From Brevibacterium antiquum (GTDB taxonomy: Bacteria > Actinomycetota > Actinomycetes > Actinomycetales > Brevibacteriaceae): a DNA stretch of 64,000 nt. The notes beneath the pieces are model-generated. The model did no database searches. It saw nothing but the letters and a program-made list of their open reading frames with translations, and had not been told where the DNA came from. A program made the translations under genes and the position numbers. The stretch spans positions 1 through 64,000 of the forward strand of contig NZ_JABASX010000003.1 of assembly GCF_016107655.1 (NCBI RefSeq), read 5' to 3'. Positions 56,001-62,826 of the stretch are shown here, in pieces. How positions within the stretch are numbered: position 1 is the stretch's first letter; every line of letters starts with the position of its first letter.

Positions 56001-56501
56001 TTCCCCGGACCGACCAGGGAGTTCGAGCAGATGCGAGCCAACTACGGCGACCTGTCCGTCGTTGAGACCTCGGAATACCTCTACGGTCTGACTGCGGGCG
56101 AGGAGCACGCGGTGGAGCTGTCGAAGGGCAAGGACCTCCTCATCGGGGTGCAGGCAATCAGCGGCACCGACGAACGCGGCATGCGATCGGTGATGTTCAC
56201 CCTCAACGGTCAGCTGCGCCCGCTGCAGGTTCGCGACCATGCAGTCGAAAGCGACGTCAAGACCGCGGAGAAGGCCGATCCGTCGAACTCCGGCCACGTG
56301 GCCAGCCCGTTCGCCGGCGTAGTCACACTGCAGGTTGCAGAGGGGGACCGGGTCGAGGCCGGCGCAACAGTCGCGACGATCGAGGCCATGAAGATGGAGG
56401 CCTCCATCACCACTCAGACGGCGGGCACCGTCTCCCGAATCGCCATCGGCAACGTCCAGCAGCTTGAAGGCGGCGACCTCGTCGTGGTCGTCGATGGCTG
56501 A
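53100..56501 (+). CDS. pyc: Pyruvate carboxylase
   Basis: A 1133-residue biotin enzyme that makes oxaloacetate from pyruvate and bicarbonate. In order: biotin carboxylase (about 1-450, with FVKAVAGGGGRGMRRV and the HIEVQVLADN and FIEMNPRIQVEHTVTE stretches), carboxyltransferase (about 530-800, with TDTTFRDAHQSLLATR and the metal-site AIKDMAGLL and VHVHTHDTAGG), the allosteric/tetramer region, and a biotinyl domain at the end with Lys1098 in EAMKMEA. It fills the anaplerotic role. The stop overlaps the next gene, def, by 8 bp. Confidence 0.97.
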   Translation: MFSKVLVANRGEIAVRAFRAAYELGASTVAVFPYEDRNSEHRMKADEAYMIGQEGHPVRAYLSVEEMLRVAKESGADAIYPGYGFLSENPDLARACQEAGITFIGPKADVLELAGNKVQALTAARNAGIPVLDSTRPSADIAQLLADADSMEYPLFVKAVAGGGGRGMRRVAESSQLEDALKAAMREAEGAFGDPTVFIEQAVQRPRHIEVQVLADNDSNAIHLFERDCSVQRRHQKVVEIAPAPNLDPAIADALHADALKFAAALGYQNAGTVEFLLETDGPRKGQHVFIEMNPRIQVEHTVTEEITDVDLVASQMRVAAGETLAEIGLVQGDMRIKGAALQCRITTEDPANAFRPDTGTITAYRSAGGAGVRLDGGTVHAGAVVSAHFDSMLVKLTCRGRDFEQAISRARRALAEFRIRGVSSNIGFLRAVLEDESFIAGDLATSFIEERPHLLDARVSADRGSKILDYLADVTVNRPNGEPRLRIRPGEKLPDIDLDTDPTPGSRDRLLEVGPTGFAQALRSQTPLAVTDTTFRDAHQSLLATRVRTRDLLAVAGHVSRMTPELLSIEAWGGATYDVALRFLGEDPWERLAALRSAVPNINLQMLLRGRNTVGYTPYPTQVTDAFVDEAARTGIDIFRIFDALNDVEQMRPAIEAVRATNTTVAEVALCYTSDILDPREELYTLDYYLKLAEEIVAAGAHVLAIKDMAGLLRPAAATKLVTALRENFDLPVHVHTHDTAGGQLATLYAAAAAGADAVDAASAAMAGTTSQPSLSALVAAFENTERDTLISLNAVSDLEPYWESVRKVYAPFESGLAGPTGRVYRHEIPGGQLSNLRQQAVALGLGERFEEIERMYAAADAILGHLVKVTPSSKVVGDLALHLVGAGVDPEEFAENPDRFDIPDSVIGFLNGDLGDPPGGWPEPFRTKALAGRKHKAVSEDLPAEDAAALETPGAARQAKLNSLLFPGPTREFEQMRANYGDLSVVETSEYLYGLTAGEEHAVELSKGKDLLIGVQAISGTDERGMRSVMFTLNGQLRPLQVRDHAVESDVKTAEKADPSNSGHVASPFAGVVTLQVAEGDRVEAGATVATIEAMKMEASITTQTAGTVSRIAIGNVQQLEGGDLVVVVDG

Positions 56502-57000
56502 GCGCGATATCCGTCTGTGGGGTGATCCGGTGCTGCGCAGTCCGTGCGCACCGGTCACCGTCTTCGACGAGGGGCTCAGGGCCTTGGCCCAAGACCTCGT
56601 GGACACGTCTCTGCCGGAAGGGCGGGCCGCTGTGGCGGCACCGCAGATCGGTGTGGGCGTGCGGGCATTCGGCTATGATCTCGACGGTCGCACGGGGTAT
56701 GTCATCAACCCCGAGGTCGTCGAGGTCGCAGGAGAGCTGCGCGACATCGAGGAAGGCTGTCTCTCGGTTCCCGGTCTGTTCTTCCCCACACCGCGCTACG
56801 AGTTCGCTCGTGTGCGCGGTGTTGACGCGGAGAACTCACCGGTGGAGCTCTCCGGGACGGAGGTCTTCGCGCAGATGCTCCAACACGAGGTCGCGCACCT
56901 CGACGGTCAGGTCTACGTTCAGACCCTTCCTAAGGAACGTCGGCGAGAGGCGATGAAGGCCATTCGCGGTTCCGATTGGTTCCTCGCCAGGCAGCCGTGA
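56494..57000 (+). CDS. def: Peptide deformylase
   Basis: A 168-residue metalloenzyme that removes the formyl group from new N-termini. The three motifs are APQIGVGVR (variant of GLAAPQ), EGCLSVPG with the metal Cys, and QHEVAHLDG with the HExxH metal site. The ATG at 56494 overlaps the last 8 bp of pyc; a start inside pyc further up is unlikely. Coupling to pyc suggests shared transcription but no functional link. The def gene is more often paired with fmt. Confidence 0.93.
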   Translation: MAERDIRLWGDPVLRSPCAPVTVFDEGLRALAQDLVDTSLPEGRAAVAAPQIGVGVRAFGYDLDGRTGYVINPEVVEVAGELRDIEEGCLSVPGLFFPTPRYEFARVRGVDAENSPVELSGTEVFAQMLQHEVAHLDGQVYVQTLPKERRREAMKAIRGSDWFLARQP

Positions 57001-57040
57001 CGCACATGACGAACAGATACTTCAACAGAAGGAACAGCAG

Positions 57041-57895
57041 ATGAGCATTCAACGCACCGCAGTCATCGGAAGCGGACTCATGGGAGCCGGCATCGCCGAG
57101 GTGCTCGCGAAGTCGGGCCTCGACGTCATCGTCCGCGAGATCAACGACGAGGCCTCCGCAGCCGGCCGTGCTCGCATCGAGAAGTCAATGGCCCGTGCAG
57201 TCGAGAAGGGCAAACTCGATTCCGAGGCTCGTGACGCGGCTCTCGGCAGGTTGAGATTCACCACCGACATCGGCGAGCTCTCCGATCGTCAGCTGGTCAT
57301 TGAGGCCGCGAGTGAGAACGAGGACATCAAGAAGTCGATCTTCGCCGAACTCGACAAGGTCGTGACAGATCCTGAGGCGATTCTCGCTTCGAATACGTCA
57401 TCGATGCCGATCATCCGGTTCGCGCAGTCGACCTCACGTCCGGAGCGCGTTCTCGGGGTCCATTTCTTCAATCCGGCTCCGGTCCAGCCGCTCGTCGAGG
57501 TCGTCTCCTCCGTGCTCACCTCCGATTCGGTGCGTGAGACGGTCACGGAGTTCGTCGCCGAGGTGCTCGGCAAGAATCCGGTCCAGGCCCAGGACCGTCC
57601 CGGGTTCATCGTCAACGCGTTGCTCATCCCGTACCTGTGCAGCGCAATTCGCATGCTCGAGTCCGGGTTTGCCACCAAGGAAGACATCGATGCCGGAATG
57701 GTGGGCGGCTGCGCTCACCCGATGGGACCGATCAAGCTCGCCGACATGGTGGGTCTTGATACGTGCCTGTATGCAGCTGAGAGCATCTATACGGAGACCG
57801 GCGATCCTGCTGCCAAACCACCGGTGCTGCTCTCACGCATGGTCGATGCCGGCCTGCACGGAGTCAAATCCGGTCGCGGCTTCTACGAGTACTGA
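57041..57895 (+). CDS. 3-Hydroxyacyl-CoA dehydrogenase (3-hydroxybutyryl-CoA type)
   Basis: A 284-residue NAD(P) enzyme for 3-hydroxybutyryl-CoA and related substrates. The Rossmann motif is VIGSGLMGAGIAEVLAKSG, the catalytic His sits in GVHFFNPAPVQPLVEVV, and the dimer domain has MVGGCAHPMGPIKLADMVGL. The length fits single-function HbdA/FadB2 rather than the large fused FadB. AGAAGGAAC lies before the ATG at 57041. No other beta-oxidation gene is adjacent. Confidence 0.93.
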   Translation: MSIQRTAVIGSGLMGAGIAEVLAKSGLDVIVREINDEASAAGRARIEKSMARAVEKGKLDSEARDAALGRLRFTTDIGELSDRQLVIEAASENEDIKKSIFAELDKVVTDPEAILASNTSSMPIIRFAQSTSRPERVLGVHFFNPAPVQPLVEVVSSVLTSDSVRETVTEFVAEVLGKNPVQAQDRPGFIVNALLIPYLCSAIRMLESGFATKEDIDAGMVGGCAHPMGPIKLADMVGLDTCLYAAESIYTETGDPAAKPPVLLSRMVDAGLHGVKSGRGFYEY

Positions 57896-57916
57896 GGCCA
57901 GAGGCACCAGCACAGA

Positions 57917-57960
57917 CAAAGAACTCCTGGTCGGTGATTGCACCGACCAGGAGTTCTTTG
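57917..57960. terminator. Bidirectional terminator, 20-bp perfect stem
   Basis: The arms 57917-57936 and 57941-57960 are perfectly complementary with a 4-nt loop (ATTG). It carries AAAG/CTTT at its base, so it can work in both directions between the convergent dehydrogenase and aminotransferase genes. Confidence 0.92.
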
Positions 57961-57991
57961 TATTCAGGCTGCACATCGCGAGCCGGAGGCT

Positions 57992-59251
57992 TCAGCCGGC
58001 GAGGAGCTTCTCATAGCTGGCGAGCTTCACACAGGCCACGAGGCCCTGCGCGGCCAGTTCGACGTCTTCGGCTGTCGGCATGGTCGGAGCGATGCGGATG
58101 ACGTTGTTGTGTGGATCCAAACCATAGGGATGGGTAGCACCGGCCGGGGTCAGCTTGACCCCCGCCTCGGCGGCTAATTTGACGATCCGGTCCGCGGTGC
58201 CTTCCAGCGTCGTCAGGGTGATGAAGTAACCGCCGTCCGGTTCAGTCCACTGCGCCAGGTCCCTGCCGCCCAGTTCCCGTTCCAAGGTGTCCAGCACTGC
58301 ATCGAACTTCGGCGCGATGATCTTCGCGTGCTGGCGCATGTGCTCCTCGACGCCCGCAGGATCGGAGAAGAAGCGCAGATGACGCAGCTGGTTGACCTTA
58401 TCGGGACCGATCGAGATCTTCGAGAGATTCGTCCGGATCCAGTCACTCGTCTCCGGTCCCGCACCGAAGAAGGAGACACCGGCACCCGCATGGGTGATCT
58501 TCGACGTCGAGGCGAAGATCCACGGGCGTTCCGGGTGGCCGGCCTTGGCACAGATGTCGAGGATGTCGAGAACCTCGGGATGCTCGTCCCGGAGATGGTG
58601 GAGTCCGTATGCATTGTCCCACAGCAGCGTGAAGTCGGGTGCCGCTGCCGGCATCGCCGCGAGCTCTTTCGCTCGTTCTTCGGTGATGGTGATGCCTGTC
58701 GGGTTCGAGTACATGGGTACCAACCACATGCCCTTGACCGTCTCGTCCTCTGCCAGACGCTGGGCCTCGGCGACGACTGGACCTTCGGAGTCCATAGGAA
58801 TGCTGAGGAGTTCGAAGCCCAGCGACTCGGCCAACGTGAAATGGCGGTCGTAGCCGGGGACCGGGCAGATGAGTTTGTGAGGTCCCTGGCCCCAGGGTCG
58901 TGAGTCACCGACGGTGCCGTGCAGGAGAGCAAAGGTCAGGGCCTGGGCCATGAGGGTCAGTGAGGCGTTGCCGCCGGCCAGCAACTGGTTCGCAGGGATC
59001 TTGAGCAGCGGCGAGAAGAGTTCACGCAGCTCGACGATTCCGTCCAGACCGCCATAGTTGCGGGTATCGACTCCGCTGGGAGTCAAGACGTCATCGGGTG
59101 TCACCGCTGTCAGAAGGTCTGCCGCCAGGTCGAGTTGCGCGCTTGCCGGCTTGCCTCGGGTGATATCGAGTTTCAACCCGCGGGAAGCGAATTCCTCATA
59201 GGCGCCAGAAGCGCTCTCCAGCTCTGCCTGCAGCTCGGACGTGGGGGACAT
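57992..59251 (-). CDS. Aspartate aminotransferase, actinobacterial type Ic
   Basis: A 419-residue PLP enzyme of the type first named from Corynebacterium AspT and mycobacterial AspB. The PLP lysine is in IFASTSKITHAGAGVSFFG, with NYGGLDGIVELRELFSPLL and VPMYSNPTGITI among the cofactor-binding stretches. It makes aspartate and 2-oxoglutarate from oxaloacetate and glutamate. AAGGAG lies before the ATG at 59251. Family assignment is by overall pattern; a different amino-acid substrate is possible. Confidence 0.88.
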   Translation of the reverse strand: MSPTSELQAELESASGAYEEFASRGLKLDITRGKPASAQLDLAADLLTAVTPDDVLTPSGVDTRNYGGLDGIVELRELFSPLLKIPANQLLAGGNASLTLMAQALTFALLHGTVGDSRPWGQGPHKLICPVPGYDRHFTLAESLGFELLSIPMDSEGPVVAEAQRLAEDETVKGMWLVPMYSNPTGITITEERAKELAAMPAAAPDFTLLWDNAYGLHHLRDEHPEVLDILDICAKAGHPERPWIFASTSKITHAGAGVSFFGAGPETSDWIRTNLSKISIGPDKVNQLRHLRFFSDPAGVEEHMRQHAKIIAPKFDAVLDTLERELGGRDLAQWTEPDGGYFITLTTLEGTADRIVKLAAEAGVKLTPAGATHPYGLDPHNNVIRIAPTMPTAEDVELAAQGLVACVKLASYEKLLAG

Positions 59252-59401
59252 CGATGCTCCTTGTCACTGTTGTTTGACCGGTACAACCATCCTAGTCACT
59301 TCCCGGTCGAGGTGCGGGCCAGCACCGCGGGCGGAAGGGAAAAGACGACAAGTTAGAGTTGACCAGGATCGATCAACTTCACGAGTCAGGGTGGGCGAAC
59401 T

Positions 59402-60121
59402 GTGAGACCACGTGCGCAAGCAGCTCATGGACGCAGCTTCGGCCAGCAGGCGGGCGTCTATGACGAAGTGCGTCCCCGGTATCCCGATGCCGCCATCAAC
59501 CTGGTGAGCAGCGAGTGGAGCGATCTGGAGATCTGTGACCTGGGCGCGGGGACAGGCATTCTCAGCAGTGCGCTGCTCGACCGCGGTGCGAATGTCATCG
59601 CCATCGATCCCGACGAGGTGGCATTGGCCAACAATCCCGCACGAAGTCTCGTGGGCAGTGCAGAGGATACGGGTCTGCCTGACGCCTGTGTCGATATCGT
59701 CACGGTGGCACAGGCCTGGCACTGGTTCGACGAGGCGGCGGCTGCGGCGGAGATCGACCGAATTCTACGGCCCGGTGGGCATCTGATCATCCTCATCAAT
59801 CAGCTCGATGTGCGTATCGACTGGGTGCTGCGTCTGAGTCGGATCATGCATGCCGGCGATGTGTACCGTCCCGCGTACCGTCCGAGCCCTGCAGGCTTCG
59901 ACCTCCTCGACCATGCGCTGGTCGAGTTCAGCACGCCGCTGCCTTTCGAGGGCATCATCGATCTGGCTAGGACTCGTTCCTATTGGCTGCGTTCGAACCA
60001 GACGACGAGGTCACGGGTCGAGTCGAATCTGCGTGAGTACTTCTCCGTCGAACAGCCTTTCGACGGTGAGCTTGACCTGCCCTACATGTGTCTGGCCTAT
60101 GTTCTCAGGTCTCACGGCTGA
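59402..60121 (+). CDS. Class I SAM-dependent methyltransferase
   Basis: A 239-residue methyltransferase with the SAM motif ICDLGAGTGILSSALLDRGA, the acid DPDE at the end of strand 2, GSAEDTGLPDACVDIVTVAQ and a helix-rich cap. The N-terminal FGQQAGVYDEVRPRYP is typical of a group often labelled methyltransferase type 11. Substrate is unknown. The GTG at 59402 is the only start in frame near the motif. It is convergent with the hsp20 gene. Confidence 0.83.
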   Translation: MRPRAQAAHGRSFGQQAGVYDEVRPRYPDAAINLVSSEWSDLEICDLGAGTGILSSALLDRGANVIAIDPDEVALANNPARSLVGSAEDTGLPDACVDIVTVAQAWHWFDEAAAAAEIDRILRPGGHLIILINQLDVRIDWVLRLSRIMHAGDVYRPAYRPSPAGFDLLDHALVEFSTPLPFEGIIDLARTRSYWLRSNQTTRSRVESNLREYFSVEQPFDGELDLPYMCLAYVLRSHG

Positions 60122-60162
60122 ACCACAGAGAGCCTCAGGACACACCAGCTCTGAACCTGAAG

Positions 60163-60194
60163 AAGCGGGCCGCACCGACTGGTGCGACCCGCTT
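60163..60194. terminator. Bidirectional terminator hairpin
   Basis: AAGCGGGCCGCACC (60163-60176) pairs with GGTGCGACCCGCTT (60181-60194), with one mismatch in + RNA that becomes a G-U pair in - RNA. It lies between the convergent methyltransferase and hsp20 genes. Confidence 0.83.
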
Positions 60195-60214
60195 TCAACG
60201 GTTGAGTCTGTCGA

Positions 60215-60679
60215 TCAGGCGCCAGCCGGATCCTCATCCTGTGCGGGGGAGGTTTCGACGACCTCGGTGCCTCTGGTCGGGTTGGAGTGTGAGACGTTGA
60301 TCTTGCGTGGCCGAGCTTCCTCTGCCACCGGGATTGTCAGCGACAGCACGCCGTCCTGGTAGTCAGCCTGGATCCGGTCGAGTGCGACCCTGTTGCCGAG
60401 GGTGAGCTGACGGGCGTAGGTGCCGGTCGTGCGTTCCCGGGTCAGCCATTTCACATCCTTGTCCGCGACATCAGACTGTCGCTGAGCGCGAACTGTCAGC
60501 GTGCGATCCTCGACGTCGACATCGATGCTGGACGGATCCACACCCGGCATGTCGATACGAGCGACGAAGACCTCTCCATCGCGGTAGAGATCCATGGGAA
60601 GCGAAGTGGAGTTCGGGGTGCGAGTCACTTCCGAGAAGAATCGATCGAGGTCACGGATGGGGTCAAAACGTGTAGCCAT
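60215..60679 (-). CDS. Small heat-shock protein, Hsp20 family
   Basis: A 154-residue alpha-crystallin chaperone. The core at about 40-130 has the strand pattern FVARIDMPGVDPSSIDVDVE and a GVLSLTIP strand, followed by a short C-terminal KINV motif that docks neighbouring subunits. AAAGGAAG precedes the ATG at 60679. A HAIR-type inverted repeat sits 27 bp before the start, which predicts control by HspR and induction by heat. Confidence 0.93.
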   Translation of the reverse strand: MATRFDPIRDLDRFFSEVTRTPNSTSLPMDLYRDGEVFVARIDMPGVDPSSIDVDVEDRTLTVRAQRQSDVADKDVKWLTRERTTGTYARQLTLGNRVALDRIQADYQDGVLSLTIPVAEEARPRKINVSHSNPTRGTEVVETSPAQDEDPAGA

Positions 60680-60705
60680 GAGCTTCCTTTCACTAGGTCA
60701 TTACA

Positions 60706-60724
60706 TTGAGTCAAACACACTCAA
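60706..60724. promoter_or_regulatory. HAIR-type HspR operator before hsp20
   Basis: TTGAGT-N7-ACTCAA is an exact inverted repeat and matches the core of HAIR (CTTGAGT-N7-ACTCAAG), the known binding site of the heat-shock repressor HspR in streptomycetes, mycobacteria and relatives. It overlaps the likely -35 of hsp20. The transporter gene starts 39 bp to the right, so one site could affect both. Confidence 0.8.
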
Positions 60725-60762
60725 CTTTGAAATGATTCCCATCTCATGAAATTCTCAGTCTC

Positions 60763-61698
60763 GTGAGTCTCGTTCCGGTTCTTCTCGCCCTTGTTCCCGT
60801 CGCTGTCTTGATCATCGGCGGCAGCGGACTCAAACGACTCCCAGGTTTCACGAATTCAGAATTCTGGTCAGGAGCGGAGAAACTCGCGTACTACGTCTTG
60901 CTGCCCGTGCTGCTGTTCTCCTCGGTCGCCGAGGCCAGCGTCGCACATGCTCCGCTCGGGCGGGTGACGGCAGGCCTCATCGCTCCGACAGTGCTCGTGT
61001 CGATCCTCATCATTGTGCTGCGCCTGTTCGTGGCTCGTGACCTGCCGTCCTTCACCTCGGTGCTGCAGGGTGGGATTCGCTTCAACACGTATATCGGACT
61101 GTCGATATCGGCGAGTCTGTTCGGGGCTGAAGGCAGCGCCCTGGCTGCCATCGTCGCGGCCGTCCTCGTACCCACGGTGAATATCATATCCAGTCTCGGA
61201 TTCGAGTTTCTGCGTACCGGCCCCAGCTCCGTTGTCGGGATCCTCCGCGTCGTCGTGACGAATCCGCTGGTCATCGGGTGCGCGGCCGGGGGACTGTTCA
61301 ATCTCACCGGCGCACAAGTTCCGGATGTCGTCGACTCGGTGCTGTCTCCGTTGGCGGCTGCGGCTCTGCCGATCGGACTGCTGTGCGTCGGCGCGGGTCT
61401 GCGGCGGTTCCCGTTGCGGGCGCATGTAGCCGCCATGGTCAATTCCACCGTGACCAAGCTCATCGTCTTACCTGCGCTGACCTTGCTCGCTCTGGTCCTG
61501 CTCGACGTTCCCACCACGCCTGCTCTGGTCGCCATGATCTTCCAGTCGATCGCCACGGCAAGTTCCGGTTATGTCATGGCCCGCCAGCTGGGTGGAAATG
61601 CTGAGCTGATGGCCGCACTCATCGCGGTGCAGACCGTTCTCATGCTTCTGACTCTTCCCTTTGTCCTGCTCGTCTCCCAAACTGTGCTCGGAGCCTGA
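60763..61698 (+). CDS. AEC-family (auxin efflux carrier-like) transporter
   Basis: A 311-residue membrane protein with about ten hydrophobic helices in two halves, the AEC/MleP family that exports or exchanges organic acids. Stretches such as RFNTYIGLSISASLFGAEG and LPIGLLCVGAGLRRFP are typical of the two repeats. The GTG at 60763 is the chosen start and has no clear ribosome site, so a leaderless message is possible. Its substrate is unknown. Confidence 0.85.
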   Translation: MSLVPVLLALVPVAVLIIGGSGLKRLPGFTNSEFWSGAEKLAYYVLLPVLLFSSVAEASVAHAPLGRVTAGLIAPTVLVSILIIVLRLFVARDLPSFTSVLQGGIRFNTYIGLSISASLFGAEGSALAAIVAAVLVPTVNIISSLGFEFLRTGPSSVVGILRVVVTNPLVIGCAAGGLFNLTGAQVPDVVDSVLSPLAAAALPIGLLCVGAGLRRFPLRAHVAAMVNSTVTKLIVLPALTLLALVLLDVPTTPALVAMIFQSIATASSGYVMARQLGGNAELMAALIAVQTVLMLLTLPFVLLVSQTVLGA

Positions 61699-61739
61699 GG
61701 GCACCAACTTCGTACTCAGAGAGTTGAGAGCCACGAGAG

Positions 61740-61780
61740 CTGAGAGCGGCCGAGCCCAAGTTGGGTCCGGCCGCTCTCAG
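61740..61780. terminator. Bidirectional terminator, 13-bp stem plus inner stem
   Basis: CTGAGAGCGGCCG (61740-61752) pairs perfectly with CGGCCGCTCTCAG (61768-61780), and CCCAA with TTGGG inside the loop. It lies between the convergent transporter and ferritin genes. Confidence 0.88.
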
Positions 61781-61830
61781 TAGGTCCGACTGCGACCAGC
61801 GGTCACTCGTCGATGATCAGGATCTGTCGA

Positions 61831-62346
61831 TCATTCGCTGTCGGCCTTGATTTCAGGGTGACGTGATCCGAGCTCGGAATCGATCCGGAGCAGTCCGGAT
61901 CCGCTGTCTGCAACATGGTCCAGGCGACCGATGATCTCCGAGATGGTCGATTCCTCTTCGACCTGCTCGTCGATGAACCAGTGCAGGAGCGGCAGGACGT
62001 CGAGGTCGCCTTCCGACTGCGCGGTACGGTACAGATTCCGGATCGACTCGGAGACCTTCTCCTCATGAGCCAAGGCTGCCTTGAAGTAGTCGATGGGCTG
62101 TGAGCCCGAGACCTTCGGAGCAGCGATGTCACCGATCTGGGGAGCGAAGTCGCGATCCTGGCAGTGCTGGATGAACTTCGCTGCGTGGACCTGCTCCTCT
62201 TCGGACTGCGCACGCATCCAGCGGGTCATTCCGGGGAGGTCGAGATCGTCAAGCTGGATGGACAGTTGCAGGTAGACCATCGAAGCCTCGAGTTCGAGGG
62301 TGACCTGCTCGCCGAGGACCTTCTGCATAGCGGGGCTCAAGTGCAT
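61831..62346 (-). CDS. Ferritin
   Basis: A 171-residue iron-storage protein of the non-heme ferritin family. Ferroxidase-site residues are in EQVTLELEASMVYLQ (Glu and Tyr) and EEEQVHAAKFIQH (Glu and His), with further ligands in EEKVSESIRNLY and QVEEESTISEII. The ATG at 62346 is chosen because AAGGAG lies 7 bp upstream; the frame extends 17 codons further. A polar C-terminal tail of about 20 residues follows the last helix. No convincing DtxR/IdeR box was found upstream. Confidence 0.93.
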   Translation of the reverse strand: MHLSPAMQKVLGEQVTLELEASMVYLQLSIQLDDLDLPGMTRWMRAQSEEEQVHAAKFIQHCQDRDFAPQIGDIAAPKVSGSQPIDYFKAALAHEEKVSESIRNLYRTAQSEGDLDVLPLLHWFIDEQVEEESTISEIIGRLDHVADSGSGLLRIDSELGSRHPEIKADSE

Positions 62347-62544
62347 ATGTTTCTCCTTCGCGATACGAGACGGATTCATTCCGTCCTCATGTTCCATAGC
62401 CTGACACCTTTTCTAGAATGGTTCCAGTGTGGGAAGGCTCGGCAAACAATGATGAGGCATGGCATACCTGACCCAGCAGATTCGGCGAGTCTGCCGATGC
62501 CGTGGCTATGGACATGCAGCTCTGGCCGGTGCCAAGCTGGATCC

Positions 62545-62826
62545 ATGCAGGATCGAATCGACGAACTCACGCAATGGCAATCAACCGACGACGCACTCCA
62601 TGCACGATTCCTGACTGGATCCTTCGTCAGCGGAGTCGCGTTCATCAACGCAATCGCCGACGCGGCGGAAGCCGCAGGCCACCACCCGGATGTGGACCTG
62701 CGGTTCCCACACGTGGACATCTCCCTGACCACCCACGATGCTGGGTCGATCACCGCCAAGGACATCGATCTGGCTGCTGAGATCTCCCAGATCGCACAGG
62801 CTCAGGGCATCGGCGCCGAGAGCTGA
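62545..62826 (+). CDS. 4a-Hydroxytetrahydrobiopterin dehydratase
   Basis: A 93-residue pterin-4a-carbinolamine dehydratase. The conserved GHHPDVDLRFPHVDISLTTH carries the catalytic His residues, and ITAKDIDLAAEI ends the fold. The enzyme recycles the pterin used by aromatic amino-acid hydroxylases; no hydroxylase is in this window, and family members also occur where a molybdenum-cofactor role has been suggested. The ATG at 62545 gives the normal length. The 3' end overlaps the amidase gene by 25 bp in convergent orientation. Confidence 0.9.
   Translation: MQDRIDELTQWQSTDDALHARFLTGSFVSGVAFINAIADAAEAAGHHPDVDLRFPHVDISLTTHDAGSITAKDIDLAAEISQIAQAQGIGAES

Noticed and set aside
54411-56606. Open frame of 731 codons antisense to pyruvate carboxylase
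   Set aside because: It mirrors the codon structure of pyc on the other strand, has no family resemblance and no ribosome site. Long antisense frames are expected in high-GC coding DNA.
62404-62430. Possible DtxR/IdeR iron box before ferritin
   Set aside because: Only about 8 of 19 positions agree with the consensus, and the right half does not match at all.
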